From NCBI GenBank assembly GCA_021464245.1, contig JADCRB010000016.1, forward strand, positions 5,511,250 through 5,575,249: a stretch of 64,000 nucleotides of DNA, read 5' to 3'. The position numbers and the translations under genes were made by a program. Source of the stretch: Carallia brachiata (Eukaryota; Streptophyta; Magnoliopsida; Malpighiales; Rhizophoraceae). The first letter of the stretch is position 1, and each line of letters starts with the position of its first letter. The notes under the pieces are model-generated. The model was not told where the DNA came from. It did not search any database and saw nothing but the letters and a program-made list of their open reading frames with translations. Shown here in pieces: positions 32,982 to 45,929 of this stretch.

Positions 32982-33093
32982 CCTTTGCATTATATTTCGC
33001 TCTGCACGTCTTCATCGGAAGAAACAAAGAGAAGTTCCCAATCAACGGCTTCCGCTCTATAGCCCTCGCGCCGCCGATTGTCCTCACTAGTCC

Positions 33094-36000
33094 ATGGCCG
33101 CGGAGACTCTGCCGTATCAGAACGGCGCCGTCTACAACGGAGATCTGGCCGGTGCTAATGCAGCCGCCACCGGCACCGCTGCCTCCGCCGCCTCGAAGAA
33201 GTCTCGCGAGAGCGAGCGACGTCGTCGCAGGCGCAAGCAAAAGAAGAACAACAAGGCCGCCTCCCTAGCTTCCGATGCTTCGGCCGCTGAAGACGGCGAG
33301 ACAGCGATGTCGCTGCTGAAAACGACGGTGACGCCAAAAAGAAAGCCGATCCACCGCATGTACGGTCTCATTTCTTCCTCTTGGTGTTTGTGTAAGCTGT
33401 TAGTACTATTGCAACTTTTGAGTCTGCATGAATGGGATTTCTTGATTGATCCGAGAATTTTCGTGGATTTTAGTTGATTTTCGGATCTAAAAATTGGCAA
33501 AGTTAGGGTTTTCGAATATGTTGTTTTTTGTTTTTTCTTTAGTCGTAGTTTTTGGTTTAGTTTTTGAAATTATACTTTACGCTTGGTGATGCCAAATAGA
33601 GATGGTGAATAGGTTGCTAAGTTTGTTTTATTTTTGATTTTGAGCATCCGTAAATCATTTCTAATATTTAGTTCGTGAAATATATGTGTTAGAAGAAGGA
33701 TGAGTATTAAGAAGGGTTGTCTGTTCCCTGCAGAGAAGGATTTTAGGCTCTTTTTTCTCGGATGGACTCTGCGAAATTATTTTCCGTTTGATCTGAAAGA
33801 TGGTTACATTTTTCAACTTAGACGACCTATAGATATTTGTACTTCTCTGGTGTATGGAGCTTGATCATTCTGTATTATCTTCAATTTGGTAGGTTGTAGA
33901 GCAAGTTGTAGTTGAGTATGTCCCCGAAAAGGCGGAGCTGGAAGATGGAATGGATGAAGAATTCAGAAAGATCTTTGAGAAATTCAGCTTCCTTGAAAAT
34001 GTTGCTTCTGAGGTAAATGAGTTGGTTTTTTCAGAAGTTTGAATTTGGATATTTACCTTTTCCTTGTGAGTTTTGTTATCTCAATCTAGTGTTAAACTGC
34101 ATCTTAACAGGACAATGACAAAAAGGAGGATGCAGCTCAAGATGCAGATGCAAAAAAGAATTCTGACTCAGACTCGGAGCAGGAAGAACAAGAAAACCAA
34201 CAGAAGGAGAAAGGCCTGTCCAACAAAAAGAAAAAGGTTAGAATAATTGCTAATGACATTGTTGTTCGAGTTAATGGTCCATGCCTTGTTTGAAATTGTG
34301 CTAATAGATTTCTGTTCTCTTTTTTCAGCTTCTGCGACGTATGAAGATTGCTGAGCTGAAACAGATATGCTCTAGGCCTGATGTTGTTGAGGTAAACCGG
34401 TCTTCTTTCTTTAATTCATGTACATGGTTTATGTTGTCTGGTTATTCATCCAGTTGTTTGCTTTGCAGGTATGGGATGCCACTGCAGCAGATCCAAAGTT
34501 GCTAGTGTTTCTGAAATCATACAGAAATACTGTTCCAGTTCCAAGACACTGGTGTCAGAAAAGGAAATTTTTGCAGGTTAGTGAATCCCATTAAGAGGAA
34601 TAATATGGGTTAAAATTTGCATGATCGATGAACATGTTGCATCATGAGAGATTTAGGTATGAGGGTGCAGGAAGATAACATCGATAAGGTTTCTCTTATA
34701 TGTATATATGTGCTTCTTGCAGGGGTGCGGCTGTGACAATCATGGAGCCTGGAATTGTATGTGTTTGGCAATGGGCACCCTTGACTGATTTCTCTTTTGC
34801 TGTATTACTAGTGTGTCTGGGGTTCTAGTAATGTGTGTGATGTGTCTATGGAAAACCGCATTTCCAAAATTCTCTTGCCAAGCATAACTTATTTGTGCAT
34901 ACTTCATATTAGGGATTTCAACTTCTGAGGTGCTAATTCATCTGCTTTGTATTGTCAGATACTTTTCTGTGGTGCTTCTTGCACTGGTTTTATTCGTTTA
35001 AGAAGTTCATAAATTGTGCTCTTTAATCCGATTTGACTTTCACTCATGCTTAAATTATCCTGCTAATGGGCACAAAATTGTGCATTTAAGTTTTCACATT
35101 TTTTTCATTACTTGTTATCTCATCGCATTTTTTGGTTTGTTCTCCAGGGTAAGCGTGGTATTGAGAAACAACCTTTTCAGCTTCCTGATTTCATTGCGGC
35201 GACAGGAATTGAGAAAATTAGACAGGTATTAAGAGATGAATATCTTTATATTTTCTTGTGCACACTTTACCTTCCGATACTCTTTAAAGGTGGATAAATT
35301 ATCATGGTTCGGTATCATTCTTGCATTTTGCTGTGATTTATTCTGCTCTCTTCCTATTTCATTTCCTCTTGCCATTTTTTGCCCAGCCTGTCTTCTGCAG
35401 CCATACAAGGATGCATTGTGATAGTATTTGCACCTTGTCATTTGTCTGTGCTTTAATCATGGTCTATAATAAAAAATGCACTTTGTGTGGATGCTCTTAT
35501 GGAGGATTGGGAATGTTTGCCATGACAAAATTGTTTCTGATAACCAATGACACATTCACTTCATCTTTTTCATTGGCTTTTCTTTCAAATTTTACTTAAC
35601 TATTTAGGATATCGAACCCAAAAATTAGTTTAGTTTTTGACGGGCAGATATTTTTGTTCCTGATATTCTGGAAGCCAGGAGTGAATCATTGAATTGTCTT
35701 GTTCTGCAGGCCTATATTGAAAAAGAAGACAGTAAAAAGTTGAAACAGAAGCAGCGTGAGCGTATGCAGCCGAAGATGGGAAAAATGGATATTGACTATC
35801 AGGTTATTCTTGTCCCAGGACCTGATGCTATTATGTTTTCAGAGTTTGTGGCATTTTCCATTTGTCTTGTCCTCCAGTTAAGAGTGCCAGTCTTTTCCTT
35901 TTTGTGGTTAGGTTCTCCATGATGCATTTTTCAAGTACCAGACAAAGCCAAAGCTCACTACTCTTGGTGACCTTTATCATGAGGGAAAGGAATTTGAGGT

Positions 36001-38694
36001 ATGGTTTCTCTTTTCTACTATGCGTGCTTTAATCCTTCCTTTTTGTATTGGCATATTCTACAAGTATATAGTTCCTTAAAGTTGCTTCGTGTGATCTAGA
36101 AGCAGTAATCTTATTAGTGATGTTAAGCATTATCTAACGCAGTAAATACACTTTCTCCTCTAGTAGAGGACGGAATTGATGAATTTTGTGAGAACAATGA
36201 AAAAATGCAAGATTATAGTTTATGTGCAATGTGTGTGAGTTTGTATAGTTAGGTTATGTTATTGGTTGTAGCTGCAGGTCAATAAGCAAGGGGCTATGGT
36301 ATGTCAATGTGACTGAGTTGCATTGGTGATTAAGATTTCTTCTTCCTGCTGTGCAGGTAAAGCTTCGCGAGATGAAGCCAGGCACTCTCTCGCACGAACT
36401 AAAAGAAGCTCTTGGTATGCCAGAGGGTGCTCCTCCCCCCTGGCTTATTAATATGCAGGTTAGGCCCCATGTATATATGGTACATTGGAAATAAGATGCC
36501 AAGATATATTATATTGGCACTGTTCCAAATTTTAGTGTCCTCCCTTTCCTCCATAACTTACATGAGATTTGGGTTTCTTTTCCAGAGATATGGCCCACCG
36601 CCATCTTATCCACACCTGAAAATCCCTGGACTTAATGCTCCCATTCCACCCGGAGCTAGCTTTGGTTACCATGCTGGTGGCTGGGGCAAGCCTCCTGTGG
36701 ATGAAGTAAGTTGTTAATATGTGTTCTTAAGCTCAAGCATTATTGTAATTTGCTATTTTGTGTTTCTCCACCTGAACTATCTCTTACCCATTTGCTTGCT
36801 GGAGTGTTTTCTTATGAGTAATTGGTTTATTTTTGTGAATCATGAATAGTACGGGCGTCCTTTGTATGGAGACGTTTTTGGAGTTCAACTACAAGAACAA
36901 CCGAACTATGAGGTAATATTTTGTTGTAATTCTCATAAACTATTTGTAATTTGGTTGATCCCTTAGTTTTTAGAAATATGTAGAATGCTTTTTGCCATAA
37001 TCATGTGGGTTGTGTTGGACAACCGTTTCAGGAAGAGCCAGTTGACAAGACTAAACACTGGGGTGACTTGGAGGAAGAGGAAGAGGAGGAAGAAGAGGAA
37101 GTGGAAGAACAGATTGAGGAAGAGGAAATGGAGGATGGCATTCAATCTGTGGACAGTCTTTCAAGGTGTTGTGTTAAACTTTTACTATCACTTGCTTTCT
37201 TAAATATATTTCCAACCACTGCAGTTGGGTCCATTGGTCTTTAGTTAATGTTAAACTATTTGGTGCCCTTGGTGGATGTTAGCATCCATCCTCCCAACAT
37301 TCTGTTTCCTTTTTCTTAAAATAAAAGTGCAGTGTTTCCTTTTAATTTTAATGATCGTAGCTTTATTGCCAGTTGAATGCGGACTTTATTGTGTGTGTTT
37401 GTGTCCAATTGCTGTCCTTCTGTTGAAAGTTGCACTCCTATTTATTAGTGGAATGACTATACTTTATTTGTTCAGCACTCCAACTGGTGTTGAGACACCT
37501 GATGTCATCGACCTTCGTAAGCAGCAGAGAAAGGAACCTGAGAGGCCTCTTTACCAAGTGAGTTTTTTCATAGACCTGTTAGTGTGGTGAGAATCCAATT
37601 CTATGTTTTAGAGGCTTAGAATGTTTACATTTATTCACTGTTTGCCTTGCTGAAGGTCATTGAAGAAGAAAAAGGGACGATTGCTCCAGGAACTTTACTT
37701 GGAACTTCACATACGTATGTGATCTGCTTCCTCAAACATTTTAAACTTCCTATTTTTTTATTGATGAGATTTACCTTTTTTTTTTTTTTTGTAAGTTTCA
37801 TTTCTAAACTTTGATATTGATTGCAGGTATGCTATTGGCAGCGGCACCCAAGATAAAACAACAGCCAAAAGGGTAAGAGAAACACTGTTGATGGTGCTGT
37901 TTTCCATTATAAGCAAGTTGTTTAGGTTGGCAATTTCGATCAGTCAGACTCAGTCTATCATGTTCTCTGCTATGTTTACTCGTTATATAGCCTATTTCCT
38001 ATAGTTCGTTGCAGAAATTTGTGCCTGTAATTTGACATGTTTTGCTCCCCTTGTGTTGCAAGAAGCAACATTTATGATCAGTCCAAATATGTATTGATCC
38101 TGTACAACTTGTTAAAATTTTGCAGGTTGATCTGCTTAGGGGCCAGAAAACAGATAAAGTGGATGTCACTCTGCAACCTGAAGAATTGGAAGTTCTGGAT
38201 AATGTTTTGCATGCAAAGTAAGTGGAGCTTTTGCAACGTTATTATGTGAAGCTAAATGGTCTCTGTGATGGTATCTATTTCTAACATTGATGGATTTGAT
38301 AGGTATGCGGAAGCTAGAGAGGAGGAGAAGCTGCGCAGTCAACGTGAAGATTTTAGCGACATGGTTGCAGAGGTGCGTTACATTTTTACTTTTCACCATA
38401 TTATGCAACTGTTGTTTTGTTTGTTGCAATATTCTCATTGGAGATGTAAGTCATGAGTATAGAGTTGCACGAAAGTTCATGATGGAAATGATCTAGTTAT
38501 CCACTACTTAAAATGTTCTACCTCAAATGGCAACTATGGCAAGTTGCCATTCTGCTACAAACTTTTGATGATCTTGGCTATTCTTTATGGAAGTTCTATA
38601 AGCCTATATATTACTGGTGCAGAATGAAAAGAAAAGGAAGAGAAAGATGCAGGAAAAGGAGGGGAAATCAAAGAAGAAGGACTTCAAATTTTAG
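33094..38694 (+). CDS. SF3B2: Splicing factor 3B subunit 2 (SAP145/CUS1 family), 18 exons
   Basis: Exons: 33094-33359, 33893-34012, 34111-34236, 34329-34391, 34469-34576, 35148-35225, 35710-35802, 35912-35998, 36357-36458, 36586-36705, 36850-36912, 37032-37165, 37476-37557, 37656-37714, 37827-37872, 38126-38217, 38303-38372, 38623-38694; all introns are GT-AG. The product of about 593 residues matches the plant family length. A basic N-terminus (RRRRRRKQKKNNK) precedes a conserved core in exons 5-8 (DUF382: VPRHWCQKRKFLQGKRG, LPDFIAATGI), a PSP domain in exons 9-10 (KPGTLSHELKEALGMP, IPGLNAPIPPG), an acidic Glu tract in exon 12 and a Lys-rich C-terminus. In the U2 snRNP SF3b complex this protein helps hold the branch-site region and partners SF3B4. 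Exons 2-18 are in frame with each other, but exon 1 with its conserved donor is 1 nt short (see findings). Confidence 0.92.
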
Positions 38695-39949
38695 GGGCAG
38701 TAGTGTTGCGGGTTAGTTTATGGAGATCGCTTCACCAAAAGGAGAATTGTACCATTTATTGGTATCTTCTGTTGTATGAGCAAGTTGTAGAAGGTGATGG
38801 TTCTTTCACCGCATTATTTACCAGCATCCGATTCTGAACAATATATGTTATCAATGTTACGGTCTTTTAGGCTGTCTAGTCTTATGTTGATTACAGCATG
38901 AGTTGGTAGGATTTTCTTAGTTGTTCAGGATTGTTTTGTCATAGTTCAACAAGATTCTATATTAAGACTTGTGCTGTTGATGTGCCGGTGATCGTCTTAT
39001 CAGTGCCTTAAACAACGGGATTGGGCTCTCCAATTTCTGTGTTTCTACAGAATGTTTGCAAAATTTCCGTTGGACAAAAGAGTACTCTAAGCAACAACAA
39101 TTGTGAACGAGGATGGAAACAATGTGAAAACATTGGTCTTAATGTAATATCGATTGTAATTTCAGTGGTCTATTGGGGTATATTCAATTGCGTCTCATTG
39201 ACTTCAAAAACGATTTACAAAGATGATCGGCTATCAAGACATCGCCTAGACTATAACTGGAGGCAGCAGTGAGGAAATTGTAGCAATGTTGCGTAGTGGT
39301 AGAATGCTTACCAGTCGAGAGTTTATGTAAAACCGGCTACATTGATTGAGTGGTTAAGCATTTTAAGCTCCATGCGAGGATGATTTGTAGCAACACAACT
39401 TCTCATATTTGAATTTTTGTATGGTTAAATTTCCCTGGGTTAGCAGTAGATTTTGTATTATGAGTGGAGAATAATCTCACACAGAAAATATGCATGGATA
39501 CCTCGTGAGTCTCGTCTTTTTTTTTTTTTTTTTAAATTTTATAACGTCCATACATTTAAGATAAATATAAAAAAAATGATAATAATGTGTATACTGTTAT
39601 TAAAAATATTTTTGCTTAGTACAATCATTAAAAAAATTTGTATGTACATTCTTATTTATTTATATTCACATGCTAAGATTTTTAAACGAAAAAAAAAAAA
39701 AGAGGAAAAAGAATGAGGTGTGGATCTCACTTGAGATTCACACCAATTGTCTTTTTTCTTTGTTTATTTTCTGTGGCATTGTATCGAGACCTTATTTGAA
39801 ATGATTGTGTGCAAAGCTTTTGTAGGTGGTGCCTACGCCCATTTAAATTGTAGGTATAGCAACAGGGAAGAGCACTACAATGGTTTAGAATTGAAAAAGC
39901 TCTTGGATTTTTTTTTATTTTTAAATTGTTCAGTATTTAATTTAATGGA
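38695..39949. other. SF3B2 3' UTR and intergenic DNA
   Basis: 38695 to about 39150 probably holds the 3' UTR. Beyond it lie T-rich and AT-rich stretches (T20 run at 39516-39535). A Pol III box A-like GCGTAGTGGTAGAAT (39291) stands alone. No gene seen. Confidence 0.5.
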
Positions 39950-40115
39950 CTGACTAATTTGGACTGATTCGGACAGGATTTTAAAAAGTGACAAAGGTCT
40001 CTAACTAAATATTTAACGCGACTATATTTTCTGGGGTTCGAACTCGAGACTTCTGATTAAAGTGATGGACTCTTACTATTCACACCAGCACTCACTGATA
40101 AAGCTCTCGCTCTTG
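39950..40115 (-). mobile_element. SINE on the minus strand
   Basis: The minus strand has a box B-like GAGTTCGAACCCC (40045-40033), preceded by AGTAAGAGTCCATCACTTTAATCAG in the box A position. It continues through GAGACCTTTGTC to a T-rich end near 39950. The layout resembles plant tRNA-derived SINEs; the exact limits are not fixed. Confidence 0.5.
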
Positions 40116-40226
40116 GATTTTATCACTTCACTCGCTGGCACGAGAAATTAAATTACTGGTGTGGTATAGCCATCTTGGTCATTCTAAATCAATAGGCACC
40201 AGCTCTATCTACGGTGGGGGACAACA

Positions 40227-41033
40227 GAGGTGTATGCGAGTCGGTTTCACGTGATTTGTGTCATATATTCACACTAAATCGTTGTTGGCAGTTAAAAAAT
40301 TTTTAAAATCAGAACTAAACTAATATAAAAGTGGAAACAATCAAACTATCATTAACAACTGCAGATTAATTTGTTAATTTGGTCAGTTTGGTAGTTTGAA
40401 CCATAATTTTAAAAATATTTTTCTTTTTGATTAAGAACCAAGCTTCTCTATTCTTCAATTTCCTAGAATTGAATTAATTTTTAAATTATGGTCAGTTTGG
40501 TAGTTTGAACCATAATTTAAAAATATTTTTCTTTTTGATTAAGAACCAAGCTTCTCAATTCTTCAATTTCCTAGAAAAAATTTCGGTGTCGACCCCATAA
40601 TTCCAATCGGCATAACTAATCAACTGAATCCAGAAAATATAGACACACATTTTCTTTAAGTATTCAATAATATATAAAACACGATAAGTATAGGGAAATA
40701 AACAAAAGAAATGAAGGAATCAAAGAAAGAAATAAAACACAGAATAATAAAGAAGTGTTAAAAAGACATCAACTTGAGAATAGTTGGACCAAGAGAATAA
40801 AATATGAAATAGTTGGCTAAAAGTATAAATTTTTTTTTGATTTTTAATAATATTTAGTGGTCGGATCAGTTTTGCTGGTTTTTAGATTTCTAAAACCCCT
40901 TCCAACCATAAAGTATGGTTTGCTTAAACTACATATCATAACCAATTTATTCTTGGTGGATTTTATGGTTTTGATTTAGTTTTGATCAGATTAGTAAGAT
41001 TGAGCAGATTGAACGATTTTATGTACATTCCTA
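40227..41033. mobile_element. Probable hAT-like MITE with internal tandem duplication
   Basis: AGGTGTATGCGAGTCGGTTT at the left and AACGATTTTATGTACATTCCT at the right are weak inverted repeats of the AGGGGTGTACA type. Internal DNA has GGTTTGAACC/TTGGTCAG motifs. Confidence 0.35.
40381..40577. repeat. Tandem duplication, 109-bp period, 1.8 copies
   Basis: GGTCAGTTTGGTAGTTTGAA starts at 40381 and again at 40490. The first 88 bp of each unit match almost exactly, differing by one T in a homopolymer and CTCTATTC against CTCAATTC. Confidence 0.9.
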
Positions 41034-41108
41034 AATGATGATAATTAATCAACTGGTATGGTGGCAAACTCGCTATAAAAAAGCCGTGAGTGCATAACTA
41101 CAAAGCTA

Positions 41109-41109
41109 C

Positions 41110-41151
<42 letters not shown>
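41109..41151. repeat. (AAT)n microsatellite
   Basis: About fourteen ATA/AAT units in a row. Confidence 0.95.
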
Positions 41152-41152
<1 letters not shown>

Positions 41153-42755
41153 GAAAGGTTTGGGAAAGGAAATATGACCTGCTGGAATTGTTTTAAGGCC
41201 AAACTGATTTAAGTCGAAGTTTACTAGTTTTTTTTTTTTATTTATTTGAACCTATATAAACCAGCTCGAATGACGGCATCTGAATTAGAATTGGAATTGT
41301 TGATCTAATACTATATCGGTATCTTTTCCTAATAAATATAGGCAAATTTTCTCGATGGGATTCAATTCAATAATTGAATTTTTAGATTTTGGTACAAAAT
41401 TTTATTATACCTCATGGGTATCTCGTTCGCGAGTCCATTTTGGCGAAAAATACAAAGTTTAAAATTAATTGATAAATAATAAAATTTCATGTCAGAATTG
41501 CAAATAAATGAAGTGAAGTTCAAGCTATTTTTTTATGGGAAAAACTATAAGGACAGGCAATAGTAAGTACAAAATAATATATAAAGATATAGATTATTGA
41601 TAGTAAAAAATATGTTAAATTTAAAATTAAAAAAATAAATAAATTATTAAATTAACTGCGTATTTTTTATATTGCATAGATTGCGTGTCTGTACATTAAC
41701 TTTTTTTATTTGACAAATAAAAAATCAATTTTTTTCAAACGTCAGTGAGCTACTGGGCTTGGTCTACATTGTATGATTTGACCAGTGAATTCTTTGGTCT
41801 ATTCGCTTGAATTCAAGTCCAAAATGCGTTATCCTAGTTTTCATGGGTTCACCTTGGAAACCATTTTCTTGCTCGGTGATGTTAGACAAGCTACCCTTCT
41901 TCAAAAATATTAGAAAAGTCATATGTAACCTGTCAGGTCTTCTAAACATCAGTGAAAACACACATGCTGATTATTTTTATTGGAACCAAAGAAAAAAGTT
42001 GATTTTTTGTTGTTTAAAAATCAACTATTAATCGTAAAAGTTAACAAAAAGGGAAGTATGTCACAGGGGAAAAGAGCTGCAGAAATATTGAAGATGATAT
42101 GACTTTATTTAATCAGATGGTACAGAGGCGTCCTTCTTCGCCCTTTATTATTCATTTCAATCAACTCTTTCGGCAAGTTGTTCAGTGAATTAGTATTCCA
42201 GGGTGCTTGGTCTCTCTGTATTTGGGGATTGCATATGATATTTACAGCATGCTAGAACGATGGCCAAGAACGCAAAAAGTGATGAAGACTCAATAGAGAA
42301 ACCGATAGAGTCTGAAGAGAAAAAAAGACGAAGTCAAAAGCACAGAATTTTTTTTCTTAATATTTAATAATTTTTTCTTTTCAATATGGAAAAAAGGAAA
42401 ATAAAAGCTTTTTTTAAAATATTTTTATAAAGAAAATAATTGTCATGTCATCACTTTTTTCTTAATGTAATGTATGACTTTAATAACATGTCATTAACTG
42501 GACTGACGCATAGCACAGATAACAGAGAATTCATGGTAGAGGGTGAAAGAGTGGTGCGAAAGAAAGGTGATGAGTGTATTATTAAAAAAAACAAAAATCA
42601 CGCGGCAGGGTGAAATTGTCAATTGATCCAAAAGTTGTGAGTGAAATCTTGAATTTTGCTATTAAATTATTATACTTGACACTCAAATGGGGAATCAACA
42701 AAATTTTTTACCCTTTTAAATCTTTTAACTATTGCCAAATTGTAATTGGTGATAA
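41152..42755. other. AT-rich intergenic DNA; no gene
   Basis: Small inverted blocks such as TTGATTTTTTATTTG (41700s) and its relative near 42000 suggest MITE remnants. No coding frame recognised. Confidence 0.4.
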
Positions 42756-43492
42756 TGTAAGTTTTGAATTTTAAACAACTAGATTTCAAAAAAAATATAA
42801 TTATAAATTATAGATAAGAATTTAAAATTTATCTGAAATCAATCTCTGTATGAATTTTCTGATTAATACTTATTTGTGATTTCATCAAGAGTTACATGTG
42901 CTTGATCTTAGCAGGAACAAATTCCACATTTTTATCTTGAACAAAATAAATTTTGTTAAGGGCGAAACTTGATCTCAGGCGGATGCTATAACTTCAATGA
43001 GGACTGTAGAGGTTTGATCTTGATTGGATTGGTTTGACTTTACTAAGGGTCGAGCCTTGATTTTAGATATACTAGTTTGATTTCATTGAGAGCTATAAGA
43101 GTTTGATCTCAGATGAACTGGTTTGATTATAGTGAGGACTGCAGGGAACTTAGTCTTAGACAGACTAGTTTGACTCTGGTGAGAGCTGCAGGGAGTTTGA
43201 TTTCAGACAAATTTTTAATATATTACTATGTTAATATTTTGAGTTTTTGGTTTGACAAATCCGACTTAATGACGTCCAGAGAATATAAGTCTAAAATATT
43301 AAGAGGAGAGGAAGAAAGAAAGTTATAAAGGAACTGCAATGTTTTTACAATTACTTGCGGGATGCCTAAGTTGGTCATTTCATGACCTATTTATAGGCCA
43401 TGAAATGACCACTGTTTTACCAACCAGATTGTTTTTTCTTTTTCTTCTTTGGCCGATTGGATTTTTAACTTTTTTTTTTCTTTATATTTACA
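42756..43492 (-). repeat. LTR (3' LTR in element orientation)
   Basis: Shares ordered blocks with the other LTR: AAATTATAGATAA, AAGAGTTAC, GAAACTTGATCT, TTAATATTTT, TTGCAATGTTTTT-like DNA, GGATGCCTAAGTTGG, CATGAAATGACCACTGTTT. Divergence is considerable, so the insertion is old. Confidence 0.8.
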
Positions 43493-45099
43493 AATGCCCC
43501 ACTTTAAGACTCGATGACGATGAACGTAAGAATGCGATTCGAATTAAGTTTTGAAGTCTAACTTGAAACTTGAGATGTCTAGACGAACTTTAACTTGAAG
43601 TCTTTAGCTCTGACTAGCTTGACTAATGTTGGCTTTCATAGAATCTGATATGACTTTGTAGACATTGTCCCTGGAGGCCGATCAGAATGATCCAGCCAAT
43701 ATCGAAACTGAAGTTACATGGTTTAGGTAAGATGATCCAATAAATAAAGAACTTGAACCTCTCTATGGAGAAAGTTCAGTACCACGAAACTTCAAGGCTA
43801 GCATGCAGAGAGGCGAGCTGTAGTGATGATTCCTCTGTAGGTCGCGACATAAAGAGAGTAGTTGTGATTTCTCTGTCCGTTACTACATCTATGAATCCAT
43901 GTCGATGATCACAATTTCTCTGCACGTTATAATAGATGTGAAATAAGGAGAATAGTTAAAATTTCATTGATCATGATGGCGCCAGAGGTTGATATTCGAG
44001 GATCTCTTGACTCTTTCTCTTTCTAACTTGTGTGTCTCTAGCATCTTGATTAAAGAATTTCTTAAGAAAGAGACCATAGGGATTAGTCATCTTTTTTCTT
44101 TAAAGAAAAAAAGAGCTGAGGGGTAAGTTTTTTTACTTAAGAATGTATGAAATATATACATAACAAAAGATTCCTTTTTTTTTTTTTTGCAAAAGTCAAA
44201 AAAAAATGTTGAATCAGGTGGGATCCTTTTACGTCTCTTTCTGCTATAAGAGATAAACGAGGTGACGGTCGACGCGTGCTGGAAAGTCAAGGCAATATCA
44301 CTTGCAGCAAAAGTTCTTGCACCTTATCCTTGTCGGCCGATTTTGTGGGCTCGAGGCGTAGCTCTAAGTTAATCGAGTCCTTGTTTGGTAGGCTCATGAC
44401 GTTGGTGCTACCGAAACGAGTCCTTCTTGCACCCAAGTCTCGTCGGAGTGGCTCCCTCCTGATGTAAGGTTTCCTTCTGATTGAAATATTCATAAGAGAT
44501 GAATCCCTGGTTGGAATTTGAGGTTTTGTATGATAGGGAGTAAAACCTCTAGAACCCGTATGTGTTTTGCAACAAACTATAATTTTGATCAAAATAGTCT
44601 TGAGGAACCATTGCAATGATAGAGTTCAGACTCGTAACTTCATTTGAGGATGAAGCAATGTTGGTGAGATCTACCATGAGAATAGTTGTGGTAGTTGAAA
44701 CAGGCTGTGCTGCAAAAACAGCAGCTCCTTAGGCTGCTCTTTCCTTACTTCTCTAGTTCTAAAACAAAAAATACACATTTTTTTATTTCGATTGCTCCGT
44801 ACAGCCGCAGTCGTGAAGCAAGTTAGAAGAGTTATGATGAATTTGGACAAGTGCCTCTATTGTTGTGGAAGTACTCCTCCAAAATTTGCAGTTGCGCCAT
44901 ATTTGGTTGCCATCTAATGCGTGGTACACTATCCTCTCCCTAGCTCTGAGGTCTTATCTTTCTTACTGAAAAGGAGTGAGGGCTAGACATGTGGTGAAGA
45001 CGAGCAAAAGGTTGAGACTGGAATAATGATTCAGACTCAAACCCTTAATCGTTTTTATATTTTTAAGTCGTTCACAGTTTATATTCCTTCGGGCCAGTA

Positions 45100-45880
45100 G
45101 TTTTGGACTAGACCTTATGTCTCGCCTTTTATACTTGTGTGAGTTAGGAGTCTGTTTTTGTTTTTGTTGTTGTTGCTGTCTCGCCTTTTGTACTCGTGCA
45201 GGCTAGGAGTCTGCTTTGGTTGTTGTTGTCTCGCCTTTTATACTCGTGCGACAAGTAGTATGATTTTGTTGTTGTTGCCGTCTCATCTTTTATACTCGTG
45301 CAGGTAAAGAGTCTGCTTTTACTGTTCAGTTATTTGCCTTTTATACTCATGCGAGATAGGAATGTGAATTTGCTATTCAGTTATTCACCTTTTATACTCG
45401 CATAAGACAAGAGTTTGAATTTGTTGTTCAATTATCGCCTTTTATACTCGTGCGGGTCAGGAATTTGAATTTGTTGTTGCCGTTTTGCCTTTTATACTTA
45501 TGCGGACAAAGAGTTTGCTTTTGTTGTTGAACTCTTTTCCTTTTATACTGATGTGAGGTAGGAGTCTGGTTTTGTTGTTGAACTTTTCGCCTTTTATACT
45601 CGTGCGAGGCATGAGCATGCTTTTCTACTGCCGTCTCGCCTTTTATACTCGTGCAGGTAAGGAGTCTACTTTTGTTGTTGAACTTTTCACTTTTTATACT
45701 TGTGCAAGGCAGGAGTCTGCTTTTGTTGTTTTTGCCGTCTTACCTTTTATACTCGTGCGGACAAGGACTATACTTTAATTGTTCACCTTTTATACTCATA
45801 CGAGATAAGAGTTTGATTCTGTTATTGAGTTATCGTCTTTTATACTCGTGCGAGGTAGGAGTCTGCTTTTCAAATGTTTG
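45100..45880. repeat. Minisatellite, about 15 units of about 50 bp
   Basis: Units centre on CTCGCCTTTTATACTCGTGC, GAG(G)TAGGAGTCTGCTTTTGTTG, repeated from about 45122 to 45870 with spacing of roughly 38-60 bp. CTCGTGCGAG is itself palindromic. Variation among units indicates age. Confidence 0.9.
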
Positions 45881-45929
45881 AGGTTTGATGCCTTATAAGA
45901 TGTATAACAGCTCTCAGTATATCCCTTGA

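Noticed and set aside
32963..33268. Frames of about 100 codons on both strands across SF3B2 exon 1
   Set aside because: Shadow frames of GC-rich coding sequence; the 33094 frame has the conserved protein start.
35014..38716. Many 60-100 codon frames between 35.0 and 38.7 kb
   Set aside because: They span SF3B2 intron-exon borders; the spliced gene explains them.
39285..39345. tRNA-Gly-like sequence GCGTAGTGGTAGAAT
   Set aside because: Only a box A-like match; no box B, no acceptor stem. At best a SINE scrap.
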